Position numbers and translations under genes: made by a program
NCBI GenBank assembly: GCA_910574455.1
Contig: CAJSYZ010000002.1
Coordinates: 4,551,671-4,615,670, forward strand
Reading direction: 5' to 3'
Source of the DNA: Trichaptum fuscoviolaceum
Lineage: Eukaryota; Basidiomycota; Agaricomycetes; Hymenochaetales; Trichaptaceae
Length of the DNA: 64,000 nucleotides
The notes under the pieces: model-generated
Seen by the model: the letters and a program-made list of their open reading frames with translations, nothing else
Told to the model about the DNA's origin: nothing
The model's database searches: none
Part shown: piece by piece, positions 41,867 through 54,155 of the stretch
How positions within the stretch are numbered: position 1 is the first letter of the stretch
How the letters are laid out: every line of letters begins with the position of its first letter

Positions 41867-43208
41867 CTAGCCAAAGCGTTGCTTTGCCATCTGTTTGAAC
41901 ATCTCCATTGTAGCTTTGTCCTTTTCGCGGATAGCTTCTTGACGCTCTCTTACGGTTGGGTCTTCCCTATTGGCTAATCGCTTTTCTTCAAATCGTCGGC
42001 GAGCGGCGTCTCGCTGCGCAATTCTGTAAAGAACATTGAATATACGCGTATGCTTGTAAATGAGATGTGAAAACACCTTGCTTTGAAACTATCTCCACCG
42101 CCCATCAAGGTTCCCTCATCGAACTCGCCAAATGCATCCTCTTTTGCAGCTTGATTTGCTCTTCCTTCTTCTCTTCGTGCTCTTTTCTTTTCAAGCATCC
42201 CCTCCCTTCCCACTTCCTTCGGACCCACTAAATCTTCAATCCGCTCTTTCTCCTCTTTTCGCGCTCGCTTCTTCGCATACGACAGTTCCGCGGCACGGGA
42301 TTCAGCAGCGGATTCGCGCAGCAGCGTGAGGTCAGACGAAGAAGGCAGTGTGGGTCCGATCGTTCTGCCTGTCTTGCGTCTATCAGCAGCGGAAGATACG
42401 CTGGGGGAAGACGCATCCAAATCCACGGCTCGGGTTGCAGCGCCGACTTCTTGTCTCGCCATGTCTATAGCTACTTGCTCAGCACGGGACCGTTTAGATG
42501 CAAATGACCATTTATAATTTGTTTGGGAAGACGCAGATTGTGATGCTGGATCAATGCCTGCATAGTATGAACCTTCGTCCAGTTAATTTCGGAAACGGGA
42601 TAGAGGACATTGAATATTAGTATTGCATTTAGCGTATCCATATGTTGTGGGACATACTGCGTAGCTTGCCGTGGTTCCATGCCTACAAAAACGTTAAGCG
42701 AAATCGAAGTATTCTATAAGGTGAACCGTGCAGGACCTTCACAAATTTTCGGAAGTAGCTGATACAGTAGTATAGACCAGAAATGAGAGGGGTTTTAAAA
42801 TGAGTTTGAATATGAAACGACAGAAACGCACCTTCGTGCCTTCTCACCAGACAATTCATCGAAGTACTGGGGCGATCGGAGTTAGATGAACCTCTCGTAG
42901 AGCTCGTGCTTCTTAGATACACATACACGATCTTTCTCTTCCTTTAGCCAAGCACGAAGCTCTGCATTCTTCAGGAAATAGTCCGCGTCAGAGAGCGGTT
43001 TCGCATGATGTGGTAAATCCTTCGACTCTTTCGAACTCTCTTCGTCGGAATATCTATCTTGCCCTCTGTCTTTCTTGCGCTTTCGGTATTCTCCACCACG
43101 GTCCAGTGACTCCCGTCTTGTCTGCTTTTCGTTTGGGGAAGCTGAGCGTAGGCGAGTCGACATGTTGGTAGAACGATGAAGGATTTGGGCGGTCGATCGC
43201 TGTGCCAT
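41867..43208 (-). CDS. SCI1-like nuclear protein
   Basis: A spliced gene from the ATG at 43208. The N-terminus is basic and Ser/Arg-rich (KQTRRESLDRGGEYRKRKKDRGQD). The family core follows: LSDADYFLKNAELRAWLKEEKD, then DELSGEKARR and YFRKFVKV. That is the layout of the style cell-cycle inhibitor 1 (SCI1) family of plants and fungi. After an intron comes YYAGIDPASQSASSQTNYKWSFASKRSRAEQVAIDMARQEVG, then RRKTGRTIGPTLPSSSDL, a long charged helix (KKRARKEEKERIEDL), and a final exon RIAQRDAARRRFEEKRLANRED...KQMAKQRFG. A nuclear, RNA- or chromatin-associated role is plausible from the composition. Exact exon borders around 42680-42900 are uncertain. Confidence 0.65.
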
Positions 43209-44150
43209 AACGCAACAACTCGCGCGGCGGAGTTTGAACTACTACTTAGTACTAACGCAGTTCACAGCCTGAATATTTTGACTTCAGCACCAATTCTCTG
43301 CTAAGACCAGATGTCCCCGCTCTTCTATCCTCACTTCACCTCGTGTACTACAATAAGTAGATGCGGGCTCGACATTTTCCGCGGCACTCCCACAGGGTAT
43401 GACCACTGTCTCACCCTTAAAGCTTCTGCATCATTCTCGCAGGACAACCCAGTCTTTGGTATCTTTTCCGGCTGTCGACTCGCTTCTCTGTCGCACCTAT
43501 GTGCACAATTCATCACAAATGGCTAGATCAGAAAGGATATTGCTACCGCTGAAGCCTACGACATGCGTCCAGGAATGCCGCGAACAGATTGCTAGGACTC
43601 CCTTTCACTGTCGCTGGCCCACCTTGATAGTCGAGGCGAAGAGCTTCGGATCGATAAACGAATAAATTGGTGAGCTTGAAGTAGGCTCACTCACTGTCTT
43701 GCAGGTAAGACACTGTTTCTAACACTATGATGTTATGCTCTCCAAATGTGAAGGAGTGAGGCTGTCACCTCAATTTAGCTATATGGTTCCGAGGCCGATT
43801 AGAAGATATAGCGAAATTCACGATAGCAATTATAATGGCGTGGGTTGATTCTTTCAATGAGTGACCCTCGCTGTAACCTTGAAACGTACGAGTCCTTACT
43901 TTGCACTCTTTTATCGTTCGATTGTTGTTCACATTCCTCGAATAGTGGACACTTCTATATCTCACCCTCACCTTCACCACTCACCTTCTACAGCGTACTG
44001 TTCTGTGAGGACATAGTCCTATACTAGCGACTAGTGCTAATTTCCTTGTCTCATGGATCCTCACGATCCAGTGGTTCTATCTCAATTGTGTTCTTGTCTA
44101 CATATGCGAATATGCTTGACGACGTTTGAGCTTGCCAGCTGCATCATACG
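43209..44150. other. Intergenic with one small unexplained frame
   Basis: No confident gene. A plus-strand frame 43399-43665 (88 codons from an ATG) has no recognised motif. Its tail (VQECREQIARTPFHCRWP) is not obviously random, but nothing supports expression. Confidence 0.4.
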
Positions 44151-45000
44151 AAAGCGAAGCACGACTGTTCTTCGTACTCCATAAAGCTCCGAGAACGGAA
44201 AAGGCCTCCTACACTTGATCCGCCCTCAAGGTTCAGACTCAGTTTGCGTGGACAGTCAGATCCCACGAGAAGATTCGGCGTACACGTCACTCGCACCCAA
44301 AATTGCAAGGTTCCACCATTGGCTAGACTTGCCGAGACTCGGGTGCTTTCCTGGATTATGTAGTATGCTTCTACGATCGATGTCACGAAGATCTGCACAG
44401 TGAATATGGGACTTCTCAAGGATTGTTCTCATTAATATATTAAACCTTCGCGCGAGCCCTAGTGTCTCCCGAACTTATGGAAGGCGACCACTGTTTGGAT
44501 GTAGAACTGAACATCAATATTACACGCTCGGGTGCTAAAATCACGCAGTTCACATTTTGTGGTCCTTCGGCCTCTTTATCTTACCTCTGTACACTGATCT
44601 GGTAAAACTATACACAATCGGCTTGTCTGGATTTCTCATTTCTCTCAGTCTCGGAGAAAGTGTCGGTGGAGTGAGTAGATTTACCTTACTTTTCATAAGC
44701 GCTGAATTTGTCTTCTGGATAGGGTACTCACACGGATCCGTTATTCTTGTTTTTGGCAACAGGCTGGGATGCATGAAGATGCATCTGTAGTGGAAATTTG
44801 TACCTCTTTTGACGAAGTCAGAACTTCTCCCGCACGTAGATGATATCTTCAAGGAAAGCACCAATATTTTATGAGAGACTGACAAACACTGGACAAAATT
44901 GCTACGATAACTTTATCAGGTGTTGTGAGTGCTGATATAAAGAGGGCCTTGTTTCTTCTATAACTCTCAGCTGAAAACCAGTTCTGACTCATAACGAACC
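44151..45000 (+). promoter_or_regulatory. Upstream region of secreted protein gene A (copy 1 of a duplicated block)
   Basis: Shares diverged blocks with 46190-47018: a CTCCGAG...ACTTGATCC stretch, CCCACGAGAAGA.TCGG, and GCTTCTACGATCGA followed by CACGAAGATCT. These blocks were duplicated together with the gene. A TATA box (TATAAA, 44936-44941) lies about 60 bp before the ATG. No coding sequence is supported. Confidence 0.65.
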
Positions 45001-45702
45001 ATGTATTTTTCACAGATCACCTCGCTATCTGCTATTTTCCTTGCTATAGGCGCTTTGGCTACACCAGCAAAGCGTGACCTTGACAGCGACGTGGACGCCG
45101 TCCTCGAGATTCTCAGCACGACTACTTCTGCCACGCTCGCTGAAATATGTAGGTATCCCTCTTCTGTTTTTTGTCTTCGACATTGATTCGAGGACTTTCA
45201 GCGGACTTGGAGACAGTCACGACCACTACTATCTCCCCCCTCATTGACGCTCTTACAACGGCTTTCACGTCTGCTACCTCAGATCTCTCTTCTATCACAA
45301 CACCTCTTGGCAAACGTCAAGCAGTCGGGGATGCCATCACAACTCTTGCTACCACTATTACGGTGCGACAAATATTTTTGCCCAGTATGATAGCATCTGA
45401 CTCTTCTACACCTCTCCAGGCCGTTGGTACCACTATTAGTGACGCGATCTCAACCGCTGAGGGACTCGTCGATGTATCTTCACTCGTTACCGATCTCGAT
45501 ACCGCGATATCCGACACAATCACAGGTGTTGAAAGTGCCGCTCCCGGTACTGAAGAGACACTTTCGACTGAGTAAGATGGCATTCCCCTATAACCCCCCC
45601 GACTATCTATTTTGACGCTTCTCTGAATCCAGGCTTGCTGACGTGGTCTCTACACTGAGCGGCTTATCGCTAACATCCACACTCTCTGCTATCGGTCTTT
45701 GA
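45001..45702 (+). CDS. Small secreted protein A (tandem pair)
   Basis: About 176 aa from four exons: 45001-45148, 45202-45362, 45420-45571, 45633-45702. All have GT-AG introns of 53-61 nt. It has a signal peptide (MYFSQITSLSAIFLAIGALATP) followed by AKR, a possible processing site. The mature part is acidic and Thr/Ser/Ile-rich and predicted amphipathic helical (DLDSDVDAVLEILSTTTS, ETVTTTTISPLIDALTTAFTS, DVSSLVTDLDTAISDTITGVE, LADVVSTLSGLSLTSTLSAIGL). No cysteines in the mature part. Family not recognised; the layout recalls small secreted surface proteins of mushrooms. Paralogue B starts 2.0 kb downstream. Confidence 0.8.
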
Positions 45703-47018
45703 GTGTATCGTGAGCCAGCTTACACTCGCCACGGATTCGGAACATGGGTGATAATAGGCATGGTATATCGTTTCGGTTCTGGATGTCCAAATACCATTCC
45801 GTTCTAGTTCTTCGTATGTAGTACAGTCCAATGTGATTAGTCTTGTTTGTGTATTCGTTTGGAATACAACCTCTTGGTTAGGAGCACTTCGAGTGATTAT
45901 TGCCAATGAATGGTAGTTTGAACGAATTTGCGGAGGCGAATCCCGTTTTACGTAAACTCTCCGAGTCCCTGACTCAGGCTTGATGTTTGTTTGTTTGTGT
46001 AGACGATTCGCCTGGAGCGGACTCACTGGCAGCAAGTTGAGTTGTGACTCCAATCTAACTCTCAATGCCGCCCAAATTTCGGGCTGATATTTTCTGTTGA
46101 GCAGACCAGTTAGACCACTTTTACTTCTGTGTATTTACTATTGAACTTGACGGCATTTGGACTTCCTAGTAATCCCGTCATACGAGGCGGACCATCGTTG
46201 ACGAACTTTGGAGTCAAGAATACTCCGAGCTCGGAGAAAGTTTCCTTCACTTGATCCGTCCTAACCTCATGGACTTCCAGATTGTTTGCATGAGCAATCT
46301 CTCAACTATCTGCTCCCACGAGAAGACTCGGTGTACACATTGGTTAGAATTGCCAGGCTAGCGCATTGGCTGGGCGCTCTATCTTAAATTAGCTACGGTG
46401 CTTCTACGATCGAAACCACGAAGATCTACAGAATAAATATGGGCATTCTGTATGTTCTCTCTCATTCGAACTTAAATTTTTGCATGGGACTTAGTATTTT
46501 AACTACATAGGGATGGTTACCGATGGAAGGGATTACGCCCTTCATATTATTCACAGTCAGTCCTCAAGCTCGTGTAGCTCACATTGCAAGCTCTCTGTGT
46601 TAAAGTTATTTGACCACGTAAAGTATTCTGGACTCTGATAGAAGGTATTTGGTTATCCTGTCCAGATTCTTTAATTATCATGTTTTTGATCTTGGGAAAA
46701 TCATCGGTGGAGTGAGTTTAGTTATCTGGCTTCTCAGATGCACTGATTTTATTGTTCAGTACAGTGTACTCGCACGGAGCACCTATTCTTATTTCTGAAG
46801 CGATTTTGGAGACTTCTCTAGAAGAAATTCGGATATGTTATGAGGAATTCAGAGCTTCTTTCTATGATATCATCACGCATAGCAAGATTTGTATCTTAGA
46901 AGACGACAAACGCCGAACAAAAATCAATTTCCGGCAGTTGTAGACCACGTACAACAGCAGGTATATAAGGGGGCTTGTATCTCCTTCAACTAACCCAGTT
47001 CTGACTCGTTAGCAAACC
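45703..47018 (+). promoter_or_regulatory. Spacer between the tandem secreted genes; contains the copied promoter
   Basis: 45703-46190 is unique sequence. 46190-47018 is a diverged copy of 44151-45000. It ends with TATATAA at 46962-46968, about 50 bp before the ATG of gene B. Open frames here are not supported. Confidence 0.6.
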
Positions 47019-47722
47019 ATGCATTTCTCTCAGATCACCTCGCTTTCTACCATTTTCCTCGCTCTTAGCGCTTTGGCGATACCAGCGAAGCGTGACCTTG
47101 ACAGTGATGTCTCCGCGGTCCTCGATACTCTCAGCACAACGACGTCTTCCACTCTCTCAGAGATCTGTATGTATCTCTCTTCTGCCATTCGTCTTCAACA
47201 TTGATTCGAGGACTTTCAGCGGACTTGGAGACAGTCACGACCACTACTATCTCCCCTTTCATTGATGCACTCACAACGGCTTTTACATCTGCCACTTCCG
47301 ACCTTTCGGCCATTACAGCTACCCTTGGTAGGCGTCAGGCTGTCGGGGACGCCATTACTACCCTTGTCACCACTATCACGGTATGACTTTGACTTTGACT
47401 TGGCCGCTTGTTGATATATAACTTGACCGCATCGCCTCAGGACGTTGGTACTACGCTCAGTGATGCCCTCTCTACCGCTACGGGAGCTGTTGATATCGCT
47501 ACGCTCATGACTGACCTTGACACTGCGATCTCTGACACGGTTACGGGTGTCGAGGGCATCGTTCCTGACGCCGAGGGTACTCTCTCTACTGGGTAAGATT
47601 ATATCCCACAAAGGTTTATCGCCTATCTGTCTGCTTATTCCCTAATTCCCAGGCTCTCTGACGTCGAAACTACGCTGAGTGGTTTATCGTTGACCTCCAC
47701 TCTTTCTTCCGTCGGTCTGTGA
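47019..47722 (+). CDS. Small secreted protein B (tandem paralogue)
   Basis: Paralogue of protein A with the same four-exon layout. Signal peptide MHFSQITSLSTIFLALSALAIP, then AKRDLDSDVSAVLDTLSTTTS, ETVTTTTISPFIDALTTAFTS, a LGRRQAVGDAI basic site, DVGTTLSDALSTATGAVDIATLMTDLDTAISDTVTGVEG, and a last exon LSDVETTLSGLSLTSTLSSVGL ending at 47722. The first two exons are almost identical to A. The third differs more. Even the intron ending CATTGATTCGAGGACTTTCAG is kept, so the duplication is fairly recent. Function unknown. Confidence 0.8.
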
Positions 47723-48424
47723 GTGGGCTATGGTCCACTGTCGACTTGAAGAGATGAAACCCAGGTTGTGTTATAGGCATGGCAATTCGTTTCGGGTCTA
47801 AATACGGATTTTATACGCTCTCTGTTTCGATGTTCTGCCTGATGCGATTTGGCTTGCACGTTTGAATGTATGTATTCTCATTCAAGTTGCAATGCTGTAA
47901 CTTTGGGTCGTGGGAACTTAGTGAATGCCGATTGATTTACGTGCTGTTGTTGCTTGTTTATCGTGATTTGGATGACTATGGCTACCATTCGGGTCATTGT
48001 CGAATCTCCCAAGTTCTTGTCAATCGCCCATCGTTACAGAACTCTTTCAGACGCTTTCCGCGGCTTGAGGAATAAAGATATTTGTTTTCGCAGTGGAAAT
48101 AAGTTACGCCGCTGGCTCTGCGAAAGCGAGTACGCGGGTCTTCGTACATAAATACCAATATACATTGAGTTGCAGGATTGCGGGTTCATAGTGAGTAATC
48201 ATGCATTATACGATAGCAAGGTTTGACTTTAATGAGATACAATGTACAATAATTCGCTATACAGACCAAGAATGAAACGAGCAAACAATTCCTGCAAGAA
48301 ATATACACAGAGCACAGGCGGAAGCAACGAGCAATGAATAGCAGGAATCTACGCTATTCATCACAAACAATTGCCATGGTCACCACTAAAAAAAGATTGA
48401 GATAAGAGCCACTGCTGAAGTTCG
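47723..48424. other. Intergenic, no gene seen
   Basis: 702 bp holding the 3' ends of the secreted protein B gene and the convergent glycosyltransferase-like gene. No motifs of note. Confidence 0.5.
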
Positions 48425-50208
48425 CTACCATAGTCTATTGGTTCTTGGTGCGTAATTACGACTGAGGCGGAGAAGAACAACATTCGCGCTGAGACTTGAA
48501 AACTGCAGAAACGTTTATCAGTAATTGAACTTGAGGCCATGCAATGATATTGCTTACCCCATTCCCTACAAAAATCTGTGCTCGAGACGAGATGGCCATA
48601 TCGATTGTCTGCCCAATATACTTTTGTTCCGGATTCAAATCGAGGTCCCTGCTGCTATGGACCAGTTCCCAGCCTCCCATCCCCTTTATCATGCCTTTCA
48701 GCTCCGCAACCCACTCTCGGGGACCATTAGTCGAGATATATACTCCCCTCAGTCCTGCAGCTTCTGGCGTCCGGCGGATTTCGGCAATACGGCCTACAAT
48801 CTGTTCCATGCTGGGCCAGCAATGCAGACTATAGTAGTCTTGCCATTTCTGAGGGTCCTCGACATCCTTGTTCGGAACAATGAATCGATCGGGCAGTTCC
48901 GGGTGTTTAAGCCAGCCTTGGATGTCAGATCCCCAACCGGCGAGACTCCGGCAATGCTCTTCGTAGTCTCCCCTTCGAATGTGCAAGGCGAGAATGCCGG
49001 GTATCGGCTCAGATGCGTCGGAGATATTGAATGGGGACAGAGAGTCTGATATCCTATGCATGGCGCTGCCCTTTGGAACAATGAGGTGCATATTAGCAGA
49101 TAGTGCCGTATCGACCAGGGGTGACCAAGCAAATCGAGTGATTATGGGCGAGTGAATGAAGTCTTCAAAGAAAGGTAACATTCGATCACCGTCACCAAAA
49201 ACACTGTATATGCTGGTTTAGCTAATGCCCTGCTTTGAACCTGATGATGCAGATACTCACAAGTAGGTGAATATTTGCGAAGAATACGCGTCCACTTGGA
49301 CACACCTGTCCGGCATGCTACGTAACTTTTCCGACCACGCCTGCATCATCACCGCAGCATCCGCATTGCCGAGGGCTTCATTTACTTCATTACTTGAGAT
49401 CACCGCTGGCCGCGGACAAACCTTTTCCCAGTATTCCTTTATTACCGAGCGCGGTGCTTTGTTTCCTGAATCGAAAGCGCCCCCGACCGCGGGACCTAGA
49501 TTAATGATGGTCAGTGATCTATATCATGTTCGAACAACGGGACGTTCGCACCAGATATCAAGGCATTCATGGGTATTCGTGAAGGTATGCGTTTTCCATT
49601 GTAATCAGCGTATGGTTTTGAGCGGTCCGCTTCCCAGGTATAAGGGTCAAAGACAAAGCTGAGAGAAATTTTAGGCAGATATTCAGCATAGATAGATAGA
49701 TGACATACGATCTATTGGAGATATATGAAAGATGAGCAAGAAACAACACTTCCTGCAGCACGTTGTTGAAGCCCAGGCCTTTGGAGTGGTAAGCCAACAT
49801 GCTTTCTGTTATGCATACCAAAGACTCACCCCAGACGTGATTTGCAGGGTAGAAGTATAGTCCATTCGCTCCCTCGGGGAAAGGCAGAGAGACGTTGTGC
49901 TGAGGCAAACGCCGCTCATATTCGTACCATTCTTCGTACAGTGGCGGCAAATTAACATCGTTCCCCGACTTCCCCATTGAGTCTGTTGTCGTCGGAGGCT
50001 CAGTCTGTAAGGGAAAGATAGATTGTCTCCAGTTCAGCTGCGCGTCGAATGTAAATATTATGCAACCAAGCGAAAAAAGGGCCAGGCCAAAGCATGCTCT
50101 AGCATGGCGCCTCGAGTGAAGTGACTTGAACCAGCCAGGCCCGTTCCTCTGCTGCTTAGTGGCATCCTTCGGGGTCGTCGTCGGTAGTTCGTAATTCGGA
50201 GGGTGCAT
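48425..50208 (-). CDS. O-fucosyltransferase-like type II membrane protein
   Basis: Golgi-type glycosyltransferase with a short cytosolic tail, one membrane anchor and a lumenal catalytic domain. The true ATG is taken at 50208 (MHPPNYELPTTTPKD); an open frame 18 nt longer would start with TTG. The membrane segment is FGLALFSLGCIIFTF near residue 45. Lumenal pieces: GLYFYPANHVW, intron, GLGFNNVLQEVLFLAHLSYISNRS, MLPFFEDFIHSP...FAWSPLVD, and the donor-binding motif ALHIRRGDYEEHC (HxRRxD, as in fucosyltransferases), then GVYISTNGPREWVAEL. A last intron (GTAAGC at about 48554) joins VGNG to FSSLSANVVLLRLSRNYAPRTNRLW, ending at 48425. Substrate unknown. Confidence 0.82.
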
Positions 50209-50918
50209 AGAAGGCGAAAATGACAATGTCGATGATTGCTGCGGTGTGTGTGAGTCGAACGAGAGAAAGACGGTTGCATAGGTGAGACGAAAACGCTGAG
50301 CGATGATGAGGAAAGACCATGTCTGTTTTTGCTAGTGGTTTCGTTTCGGGAGCCGATACGCAGGCAGGAGGATAAAACTGCTCCGGCCGCCATTTTGCAT
50401 TTATTGGATTTATTCACTCCAGATTCGCCAAACTTGAAGTGACGTCAAATTTAGTAGTCGTTCAGGGTCAGCTGTTGGTATGTTCTAGCCTTTTTTGTAA
50501 TAGTATCTGGTTGACTAAACCAGAATACTAGTAGAATGTTTGTCACTCTGCCATTGTTTACGACTCGGATGTAGATCATGTCTTATCACCTCGTAGCCTC
50601 CATCCGCTTCTGTAGTGTGCAAGGAGACTCAAGTATAATGCTCTATTATAGCCTCGTTTAAATCATTTGAATTGCAGATCGTCACCTTGAAGCGGAAGCG
50701 TCTCGTTGGCTCAGCCTGAGGCTCGGCCCGTACTATCATCTAGTACTACGTCACTGGCACTGCGTTTGAGTTACAAAATTAGACGCCTCAGATCTAATCT
50801 GGTCGAGACTCAAGTTCAGAGGCTGACACTCAGGGGTTTTCTCAACCGTCTCAAGGTTCACCGTCACCACCGACGCTCGACGTCGAGCCCGTCGTCCACA
50901 ACGACCTACGTCGAGGGC
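50209..50918. promoter_or_regulatory. Divergent region between the fucosyltransferase-like and RhoGEF genes
   Basis: 710 bp containing both presumed promoters. From 50691 a frame without ATG runs in phase into the RhoGEF start at 50919, after a stop at about 50688. It is basic and Ser/Arg-rich. It is treated as 5' UTR. Confidence 0.5.
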
Positions 50919-53741
50919 ATGGGTGAGTACTGCGGAGCGACGCGTCGTACACGACTGATTATTGCTTGACAGCATCACCAGATTCATTTAGCACAAAATT
51001 TGCATTTCCTACAACAGACACGCATGGCACTGCAGCCTCCTCCATTCCTGTAGTGCCTCCCTCTCCACAGCGTAGACAACATCTCTTGTCATTCAGAAGA
51101 ATATCCTTGCCGACACCACCTGCGCTGCTAAACAGACAGTCGTCTGCGAGTTTACAATCTTTCGATTCCTTTCCAGAGGATGGTGTACATGCGACCCCTA
51201 TTCATAACTTGAATCCAGGGGCTGCAAAGAATAGCCCCCGCAAGGGCTTGCAGCGCCCTTTCTCTTTGGACATGAGCAAGCGTCCACGACGTCGTAGGGA
51301 TAGCACGAAACCTACCGATGATACCAAATTAGTGAGGAGGCGCAAAATAATTGCCGAGTTTTATGACACAGAGCGTGCCTACGTTGAAGGACTGGATCTG
51401 GTTTATTCTGTGCGTAATCTTTATTAATTATTAGAAGAACGTTCGTGATAAATCTCGCGCGACAGCATTTTCTGACACCAATAATTGCATCACTCGATAC
51501 ATCAACACCGTTACTTGACAGAGACGATCTCATTGCTGTGTTCTCAAACTTCATTGACATTTGGAATCTTCATCGTTCCTTCTACACATCTCTCTCAGAA
51601 TTACTCCAGCAATCTCTATCAAATCCTCAGACTCAGCCTCCACCACTTTCTCCGGTGCTCATTTCGCACTTTCCCTATCTTTCGCTGTATACACCGTTTA
51701 TCACGACTTTCCCAACCGTTCTTTCCCGGCTGGCAACCCTTTCGGCGACAAGCTCGGCATTCAACACATTCATTAAAACCCAAGAAGCTGATCCGCGTTG
51801 CGGAAAGCTGAAGCTCAGAGATTGGCTTCTTACTATCGTTCAGCGCTGTCCTCGCTACATACTGCTTCTGAAAGACTTGATTAACTGCACCGATCCAGAA
51901 GACCCCGAGTATGCAAATCTGGTTGCGGCGCACGGCTTGTTATCCAAAGGTAAGGTATGCAAATAGATAGAAGGCCTAGGAATTGCTGATAATCACCGTA
52001 ACAGTCACGAGCTCTCTCGATACATCATTGCATACGCATTCCCAAACTCTTGCGCTTCTTGCACTTCAACGCGCTACGCCTAACCTACCCATGCAGTTAA
52101 TCAGCCCGGGACGTTCTCTTCTCAAGCGGGGGTCGCTTTTTCAGCTGGATCATTCCTCAGATTTGAAAGAGCGAGACTTCATACTTTTTACTGACTGCAT
52201 AATCTGGCTGGCCAAGGAGAGTGTGACTGAGGGGGAATGGTTACATTCCAAGGAGCTAGGTATTGGTTTATTTTTAAACTCAGGAGGCGGTAAGCGACCT
52301 AAGTTCAACCGTTCGAGGAGCAAAAGTGAAAACGAGCTGCCCACGCTGGCAAAGGGGCCTACGAGTCCGAAGAAACCAACAAATTTAGCACACTCAGAGG
52401 AAAAGTGGACATTCAAAGGCAAGGTTGATCTTGTGGATGTGGACGTCATTGTCAGTCCTGTTCGCGAACCTGGAGACGAGACGAAGATAGAAATACTCTG
52501 CCCGGAAGTCTCGTTTGCCGTGTACGCCGAAAGTGAGCAGGACAGAGATGACTGGGCATCAGCTATACGAGCCGCAAAGGCGTCTTTACTTGTGTCTCTG
52601 AACGTCATGCATCCCCAATCGACTTTGGCGACTTCAGCAGCAACGAACCATCTTCGACGTTCTCTACAGGCAATTCCATATTTGCCAGAGGAAATAGACA
52701 ATGACGAGATGCCGAAGCGAGGCAAAGTCGATCACTTTATCCCAGCCATTTGGGTTCCGGACGGGAAGACAGACTCCTGCATGAGATGTGGACGGGTATT
52801 CAACTGGAGACGTCGAAGGCACCATTGCAGACTATGTGGCCGTTGTGTCTGTGGGACATGTTCCGGAAGAGTAAGCGCTCACTGTTCGCTTAGTTTTATG
52901 CTTTGCTGATGCTACCTGTAAGACTTTCTTCATCTCGGAGCCATTGTCGAAAACAAACACCAAGCCTGCGAGGGCATGCAATGCCTGCTATGATACTGTG
53001 TTTCCTATCCTCGAGTCATCCAGTTCGGAGGGTACAGTGAAGCCAGCGCAATCAGGCTCGACTTTGTCCAGCTTTCCCTCTTGGACGACACAGAAGCCAA
53101 CCTCACCGGCGGCATTAAGACCGTCCATTCTAATGGACTTAGATAGTCCGTCACGACTTTCGAGTTCGCCGGACAAACACGGCAGGCGGGAATCTCCCAA
53201 GCGAATCGACGTGATTCGACGCAGTAGTGCAAGGCCGATCAGTCATCTTGGTATCCCGGAAGCCTTTCAAGAGTACCCGGGCTATTCCCCTTCTTCTGAA
53301 GATGTAAGCTCATGGGCAGATGGAAGAAATGGCAGACTCGGCGCAAGTCGGCTATCTCCTCAGGAACACGATGTTGATGAAGATGGGGACGTCTTTCTTG
53401 ACAGGGGAAGCTCCTCAAAATCGGAGAATGTGCTGTCTGAAAGAGCAAGTAATGAGCCAGGATCACCTTCTGTGTTTGAGGTTTCTCCGGGACAGAGGAA
53501 GCGTTTCTCAATGCCAGCTATCGCATTGCAAACGACACAGGTCACCGCCCGGCCGAACGTAATGGGTGAAGGACCTTCGAAGCGTTTCTCGCTCGTACTC
53601 GGAGGAAAATACAAGGCACCCGCGCACGTGCAGACACTCGATTCCGCAGGACAAGTCGCTTCGACTGGGGAGATGACACATGGCATAGCAGCTGCTAAAC
53701 TGATTGAACTACTAGAGAGAGGCAAATCTTCAGAACATTGA
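50919..53741 (+). CDS. Rho guanine nucleotide exchange factor with DH, PH and FYVE domains
   Basis: FGD-like activator of Rho/Cdc42 GTPases, linking phosphoinositide membranes to the actin cytoskeleton. The start is taken at ATG 50919; one base later a 50-nt intron begins (50923-50972), and exon 2 continues ASPDSFSTKFAFPTTDTHG. A Ser/Pro-rich N-terminus is followed by the DH domain (RRRKIIAEFYDTERAYVEGLDLVYS...HFLTPIIASLDTS...LRDWLLTIVQRCPRYILLLKDLI). The PH domain follows (RSLLKRGSLFQLD...KERDFILFTDCIIWL...ESEQDRDDWASAIRAAK). Then comes the FYVE finger (CMRCGRVFNWRRRRHHCRLCGRCVCGTCSGR, intron, ARACNACYD) with the RRHHCR signature that binds PI3P. The C-terminal 250 residues are Ser/Pro-rich and disordered. 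Confidence 0.9.
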
Positions 53742-54155
53742 GATGATCTTATGAACTTGTACGAAAAGGACTCGATTAGGCACGGACTCTATACTGTAAC
53801 TTATTTCGTTGTTGTCCCTTGGATTTTGTATTCAAATCCCTATTCACTTGCATTTAGAAGTTTGGCATAATACATGTATACTATGTATGTACGGTTACTA
53901 CGGTTGTCGTAACAGCTTCAAGTTTAAGACGGCCCCTAGAGCACAAACCGGGGTCCCGTCAACGTCACTCACTGGCACTGCTCAGGCTCCGTGTGACCAC
54001 ACTCAAGCCCGGAAGATCACGTGCTCACGTCGCGTAGGCGCGTCTATTGTTGGTTTTCGGATGACCTTCCGTGGCTCGTCACTAACTCCTTCCTTCTTAA
54101 CGCTCACGACCTCCGTACCCCCTCTGAACGGCGACAACCCGTCTACGACACCACT
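53742..54155. promoter_or_regulatory. Intergenic, presumed promoter of the coiled-coil gene
   Basis: 413 bp. A CACGTG E-box lies at about 54018-54023, some 135 bp before the next ATG. No coding sequence is supported. Confidence 0.45.

Noticed and set aside
44557..44790. 77-codon hydrophobic plus-strand frame (MWSFGLFILPLYTDLVKL...)
   Set aside because: It lies in the duplicated promoter block; the corresponding position upstream of gene B does not keep the frame.
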